This document shows positions 61,144 through 64,000 of a stretch of 64,000 nucleotides of DNA, piece after piece. The translations under genes and the position numbers were made by a program. A model generated the notes under the pieces. It ran no database searches. It worked only from the letters and a program-made list of their open reading frames with translations, and was not told the DNA's origin. This DNA comes from Sphingomonas sp. PP-CE-1G-424 (GTDB lineage: Bacteria > Pseudomonadota > Alphaproteobacteria > Sphingomonadales > Sphingomonadaceae): contig NZ_SLXW01000001.1 in the NCBI RefSeq assembly GCF_004341085.1, positions 372,001-436,000 on the forward strand, in the 5' to 3' direction. Numbering within the stretch: the stretch's first letter is position 1; every line of letters starts with the position of its first letter.

Positions 61144-61176
61144 AAAAAGGGCCGCCCGGTTGCCCGGACGGCCCTT
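61144..61176 (-). terminator. Rho-independent terminator for the glsB gene
   Basis: A hairpin GGGCCGCCCGG-TTGC-CCGGACGGCCC (61149-61174, one mismatch) is followed on the minus strand by TTTTTCG. It lies 27 bp after the stop of the minus-strand gene at 61201. On the plus strand TTCGTTT follows, so it may serve both directions. Confidence 0.85.
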
Positions 61177-61200
61177 CGTTTCGCGTGACGAGAGCGAAGC

Positions 61201-61458
61201 TTAACGAACGCTGCCGCGACGGACGAGGTTCACAATCGCGAGCAGGATGACGGCACCCACCAGCGACACGAGGAACGAGGTCAGCGTCAGCGGTGCGCTG
61301 TTGATCGACCCACCCGACAGGATCAGGCCGCCGATGAACGCGCCGACGATGCCGACGACGATGTTCAACAGGATGCCCTGCTGCGCGTCGGTGCGCATGA
61401 TCATGCTAGCGATCCAGCCGATGACGCCGCCGATGATCAGCCAAAGAATGAGACCCAT
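61201..61458 (-). CDS. GlsB/YeaQ/YmgE family stress membrane protein
   Basis: An 85-residue protein of the Transgly_assoc family with three hydrophobic segments: LILWLIIGGVIGWIASMIM, ILLNIVVGIVGAFIGGLIL and FLVSLVGAVILLAIVNLV. The pattern of glycines (GGVIGW, GIVGAFIGG) fits the family. Relatives are induced by general stress; their role is unknown. An EcfG-type promoter lies about 45-70 bp upstream of the ATG, and a terminator follows, so it is a single-gene unit. Confidence 0.92.
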   Translation of the reverse strand: MGLILWLIIGGVIGWIASMIMRTDAQQGILLNIVVGIVGAFIGGLILSGGSINSAPLTLTSFLVSLVGAVILLAIVNLVRRGSVR

Positions 61459-61502
61459 TGTATTTCCCTCCGTTTATCCCGTTGCCGGGGCGATGGCGGA
61501 AA

Positions 61503-61528
61503 GACGTGCGAGCGGCGATATTTGTTCC
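61503..61528 (-). promoter_or_regulatory. EcfG-type general stress promoter of glsB
   Basis: On the minus strand GGAAC (61524-61528) is followed after 17 bp by CGTC (61503-61506). The alphaproteobacterial EcfG consensus is GGAAC-N16/17-CGTT, so this matches eight of nine bases with correct spacing, at a sensible distance from the ATG at 61458. Confidence 0.65.
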
Positions 61529-61551
61529 GCCCGCGTTTTGAGTTTTGCCGC

Positions 61552-61851
61552 TCAATACTTCTGCTGGCGCTCGTACAGCGATTTATAGTGCTGGATGCGG
61601 GTGACGCGCAGGCCGGGCATCCCCGAGCGATCGATCGCGCGCTGCCAGCTGGCGAACTCCTCGACGGTCAGGCCGTAACGGGCGCAGACGTCGTCGACGC
61701 TGAGCAGCCCGCCATTCACCGCAGCGACCACCTCGGCCTTGCGCCGCACCACCCACCGCGTGGTGCCGGGCGGCGGCAGCGTGTCCAGCGTGAGTTGCTC
61801 GCCAAGCGGCCCGATGACCTTGCCGGGACGGATTTTCTGGTTCTCGATCAT
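61552..61851 (-). CDS. sciP: SciP-type CtrA inhibitor (DUF1153)
   Basis: A 99-residue helix-turn-helix protein. It matches SciP in the segments KVIGPLGEQLTLDTLPPPGT, TRWVVRRKAEVVAAVNGGLL, YGLTVEEFASWQ and GMPGLRVTRIQHYK. In Caulobacter, SciP binds CtrA and blocks its activation of cell-cycle genes. The presence of this gene fits the alphaproteobacterial origin. It is 93 bp from the GlsB gene on the same strand with the stress promoter between. Confidence 0.88.
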   Translation of the reverse strand: MIENQKIRPGKVIGPLGEQLTLDTLPPPGTTRWVVRRKAEVVAAVNGGLLSVDDVCARYGLTVEEFASWQRAIDRSGMPGLRVTRIQHYKSLYERQQKY

Positions 61852-61954
61852 TTGAAACCTCTGATCGGGGCGGGGGGCCCCCTCTCGATACGCACACGCG
61901 AAAGATAGTCGCTAGATTTGAAGATCGGCTGAAACGCCGCAGTAAACAGCATCT

Positions 61955-62194
61955 TCATTCGTCCTTCCACCGGATTAAGGCCTTTGCCATCGGACCGTTG
62001 AAGGCCCCGTGGAGCGGCGCGAACAGCGTCGCATCGACGGTCGTTCGCACGAACCCCGCCTGCACCGCCGCCGTCGGACTCGCCGCCTGGCGGGCGGCGA
62101 TGCCCACGATCAGGACAGCGAGCTCACCGGGAAGAACGGTAAGCTCGGCATCGCGATCGAAACGGGAGAAACTCAGGTCCAACGGGATACTCAC
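61955..62194 (-). CDS. Possible small protein, function unknown
   Basis: A 79-residue frame from GTG 62194, with high third-position GC on this strand. The product has SIPLDLSFSRFDRDAELTVL, a hydrophobic stretch GELAVLIVGIAARQA and the end MAKALIRWKDE. I do not recognise the family. The same frame runs open much further upstream, but that part is antisense to mnmA. The start is weakly supported. It lies upstream of sciP on the same strand. Confidence 0.42.
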   Translation of the reverse strand: MSIPLDLSFSRFDRDAELTVLPGELAVLIVGIAARQAASPTAAVQAGFVRTTVDATLFAPLHGAFNGPMAKALIRWKDE

Positions 62195-62371
62195 GACAAC
62201 GTCTGGGAGGCCCGGTGTAGCGCAAGGGGGTGAATGGACCGTAAAACGTCGTGAAAGACTTCGTGAACCTGTCGCTTTTTTCCAATCGCTGGTCGCGTTT
62301 TCCGTTCGCTTCACCCTGATCCACGTCAATCGCCGCATCTTTTTGCAACCGCACGCCGTCGCGCTTATGTG

Positions 62372-63487
62372 ATGGCGATGGATCAGACCGATTTTCAGCT
62401 CGGGCGGGACACCGCCGGAAAGCGCATCGTCGTGGCGATGTCGGGCGGCGTCGACAGCTCGGTCGTCGCCGCGCTCGCGCATGCCACCGGCGCCGAGACG
62501 ATCGGGGTGACCTTGCAGCTCTACGATCACGGCGAAGCGGTCGGCCGCGCGGGATCGTGCTGCGCCGGCCGCGACATCCGCGATGCCCGCGCGGTGTGCG
62601 ACCGACTCGGAATCGCGCATTATGTGTTCGATCACGAAACGAGCTTCCGCGAGCAGGTCGTCGACAAGTTCGCCGACGAATATCTGGCGGGACGCACGCC
62701 GATCCCGTGCGTCCAGTGCAACATGGGGCCGAAGTTCACCGACCTGCTGAAGCTCGCGCGCGATCTCGGCGCGGATTGCCTGGCCACGGGACATTATGTC
62801 CGGCGAGTCGAGGGCGTACACGGCGCCGAACTTCACCGCGGGGCGGATCCGGCGCGCGACCAGAGTTATTTCCTGTTTGCGACCACGCAGACGCAGCTGG
62901 ATTACCTCCGCTTTCCTTTGGGGGGACTGCCCAAGGCGCGGGTGCGGGAGATCGCGGCCGAACTCGGGCTCGGCGTCGCGGCCAAGCCGGACAGCCAGGA
63001 CATCTGCTTCGTGCCGGATGGCGATTACGCCGGGCTGGTGAAGAAGCTGCGGCCCGAGGCGGCGGAGACGGCGGGCGATATCGTCGATCTCGGCGGCACT
63101 AAGCTCGGTGAGCATCGCGGGCTGATCCACTTCACCGTCGGCCAGCGCCGCGGGCTGGAGATCGGCGGCAGTCCCGAGCCACTCTATGTCGTGCGAGTCG
63201 AGCCCGCCACGAAGCGAGTGGTCGTCGGTCCGCGGCGTGCGCTCGCGGTCGAGGCGGCGCGGATGACGGACATCAACTGGCTGGGTGGCGACTTCACCGG
63301 GCCGGTGACGGCCAAGGTACGGTCGATGGCCAAGCCCGTCCCTGCCCGTCTGGTCGGCGACCGCGTGGTGTTCGATGCGCCGGAATACGGCGTCGCGCCG
63401 GGGCAGGCTGCTGTGTTGTATGCAGGCGAGCGCGTGCTTGGCGGCGGCTGGATTTCGGACACCGAGGCGGCACTCGTAGCCGCCTGA
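62372..63487 (+). CDS. mnmA: tRNA-specific 2-thiouridylase
   Basis: MnmA adds sulfur at uridine 34 of glutamine, lysine and glutamate tRNAs. The 371-residue protein has the PP-loop [13 protein letters not shown], the catalytic cysteine region [19 protein letters not shown], the second cysteine in [14 protein letters not shown] and [11 protein letters not shown] in the central domain, with a C-terminal beta-barrel. Starts GTG 62369, ATG 62372 and ATG 62378 are all in frame with no clear ribosome site; I use 62372. A UVR-motif gene lies 14 bp downstream. Confidence 0.94.
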   Translation: MAMDQTDFQLGRDTAGKRIVVAMSGGVDSSVVAALAHATGAETIGVTLQLYDHGEAVGRAGSCCAGRDIRDARAVCDRLGIAHYVFDHETSFREQVVDKFADEYLAGRTPIPCVQCNMGPKFTDLLKLARDLGADCLATGHYVRRVEGVHGAELHRGADPARDQSYFLFATTQTQLDYLRFPLGGLPKARVREIAAELGLGVAAKPDSQDICFVPDGDYAGLVKKLRPEAAETAGDIVDLGGTKLGEHRGLIHFTVGQRRGLEIGGSPEPLYVVRVEPATKRVVVGPRRALAVEAARMTDINWLGGDFTGPVTAKVRSMAKPVPARLVGDRVVFDAPEYGVAPGQAAVLYAGERVLGGGWISDTEAALVAA

Positions 63488-63501
63488 CGCGTTCAGGGCG
63501 G

Positions 63502-63750
63502 ATGGATATCGAAGATCTACGCCGCCAGATGGAAGCCGCCGCCGCCGCGATGGATTTCGAGACCGCGGGAAAGTTGCGCGATCAGATCAGTGTGCTCCGC
63601 GGTGGCGGTGAGGTTGCGGATACCATGGGGCTGACGCGGCAACAGCCCGGCGCAATGGGGCTCGGGACGAGCCAGCAGCGGATGACGCCGCCGCCGGGCT
63701 GGGTGAAACCGAAGAAGCCCGATCCGATGACCAAGGGGCGGAAACGCTAG
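63502..63750 (+). CDS. Small UVR-motif protein
   Basis: An 82-residue protein. The N-terminal MDIEDLRRQMEAAAAAMDFE and TAGKLRDQI segment is a UVR (UvrB/UvrC) helical-hairpin motif. The rest is Gly, Gln, Pro and Lys-rich and ends PMTKGRKR. It is too small to be a nuclease; the motif may mediate contact with UvrB- or UvrC-like proteins or have another role. It is probably co-transcribed with mnmA, whose stop is 14 bp upstream. Confidence 0.75.
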   Translation: MDIEDLRRQMEAAAAAMDFETAGKLRDQISVLRGGGEVADTMGLTRQQPGAMGLGTSQQRMTPPPGWVKPKKPDPMTKGRKR

Positions 63751-63757
63751 GCCCACA

Positions 63758-63838
63758 CGTCATCCTGACGAAAGTCAGGATCCAGGGTAACAACCGACGA
63801 CGTTCGTGCTCTGGGTCCTGACTTTCGTCAGGATGACG
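63758..63838. repeat. Inverted-repeat element, family A, copy 3
   Basis: Arms 63758-63780 and 63816-63838 are the same 23-bp sequence as copy 1 and are perfect complements. The centre (35 bp) shares only parts with the others (CCAGGG, CTGGGTCC). It lies 7 bp after the UVR gene stop. Confidence 0.9.
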
Positions 63839-63870
63839 GGCGGTGTTGGCTGCGCGTGCGAACACCGCCC
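63838..63870 (-). terminator. Hairpin at the 3' end of the PhzF-family gene
   Basis: GGGCGGTGTT (63838-63847) pairs perfectly with AACACCGCCC (63861-63870) around a 13-base loop, starting 3 bp after the stop codon on the minus strand. No T run follows, so its action as a terminator is uncertain. Confidence 0.5.
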
Positions 63871-63873
63871 CGC

Positions 63874-64000
63874 TCAGGGCAGCAGGAACGTACCTTCGAT
63901 CGTCGTCACGCATGATCCGCCGAGCACCACCCGATCGCCCTCAAGCCGGCACGTCAGCTTTCCACCGCGCGCGCTCGCCTGATACGCGGTGAAGCTGTTC
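63874..64000 (-). CDS. PhzF-family protein, C-terminal end (cut by window edge)
   Basis: Only the last 41 residues are visible. Their pattern, YQASARGGKLTCRLEGDRV followed by VLGGSCVTTIEGTFLL, matches the C-terminus of PhzF-like isomerases/epimerases, where a Gly-Gly pair before a short strand and a VT(V/I)xEG-type end are usual. The function of most PhzF-like proteins outside phenazine synthesis is unknown. The rest lies beyond base 64000. Confidence 0.55.
   Translation of the reverse strand, partial: NSFTAYQASARGGKLTCRLEGDRVVLGGSCVTTIEGTFLLP

Noticed and set aside
61955-63130. A 391-codon frame on the minus strand covering most of mnmA
   Set aside because: The part over mnmA is antisense to a clear gene. 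Only the last 79 codons, outside mnmA, are kept as a possible small gene.

Overview
The window looks like chromosomal DNA of a high-GC alphaproteobacterium, most probably a Sphingomonas-like member of the Sphingomonadales. The evidence is a strong preference for G or C in third codon positions, a SciP/DUF1153 cell-cycle regulator, an EcfG-type stress promoter in front of a GlsB gene, a GAAC-N7-GAAC box of the alphaproteobacterial LexA type, and many short intergenic inverted repeats. No transposase, integrase, rRNA or CRISPR array was found. Species cannot be assigned from the sequence alone.

Layout. 1-1796: the end of a pentose-phosphate pair on the minus strand (rpiA, then transketolase cut by the window edge). 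2269-8387: a tripartite RND efflux operon (adaptor, pump, outer-membrane channel). 8687-10416: a 3'-5' exonuclease and a Gfo/Idh/MocA oxidoreductase. 10587-14189: a membrane PAS-GGDEF-EAL-PilZ c-di-GMP protein and a haloacid-dehalogenase-type hydrolase. 14569-18292: class I ribonucleotide reductase, with nrdA behind a probable SOS box and nrdB 720 bp further on. 18299-20041: an AT-rich OLD-type ATPase/TOPRIM nuclease gene starting 6 bp after nrdB. 20051-26288: a thermonuclease, an outer-membrane beta-barrel protein, a Bcr/CflA transporter, a lipoprotein, a 2-oxoglutarate oxygenase and small proteins. 26645-34597: polA, a polysaccharide flippase, mntH, a 3-methyladenine glycosylase, a 2Fe-2S ferredoxin and rlmB. 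34759-34845: tRNA-Tyr.

34985-46570 is a tightly packed glycogen/trehalose operon: glgP, glgB, glgC, glgA, pgm, treA and a CoA-ester lyase. It covers glycogen synthesis, glycogen breakdown, interconversion of glucose phosphates and trehalose hydrolysis. A 200-bp inverted-repeat element lies between glgC and glgA, and its distal arm carries the glgA ribosome binding site.

47050-50610 is an Mla-type phospholipid transport operon (permease with a fused STAS domain, ATPase, MCE protein, auxiliary lipoprotein). 51488-53833 is a second AT-rich island: a two-gene AAA ATPase plus DUF4435 module matching the layout of the PARIS (AriA/AriB) anti-phage system. 54189-64000 has a DUF445 membrane protein, a second RND pump and adaptor, a SIMPL-domain protein, glsB, sciP, mnmA, a UVR-motif protein and the 3' end of a PhzF-family gene.

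The most notable features are the two foreign-looking ATPase/TOPRIM defence modules placed at the ends of core genes, the SOS box on nrdA, the structured glgC-glgA spacer, and several families of dispersed palindromic repeats that fill most of the larger intergenic gaps.
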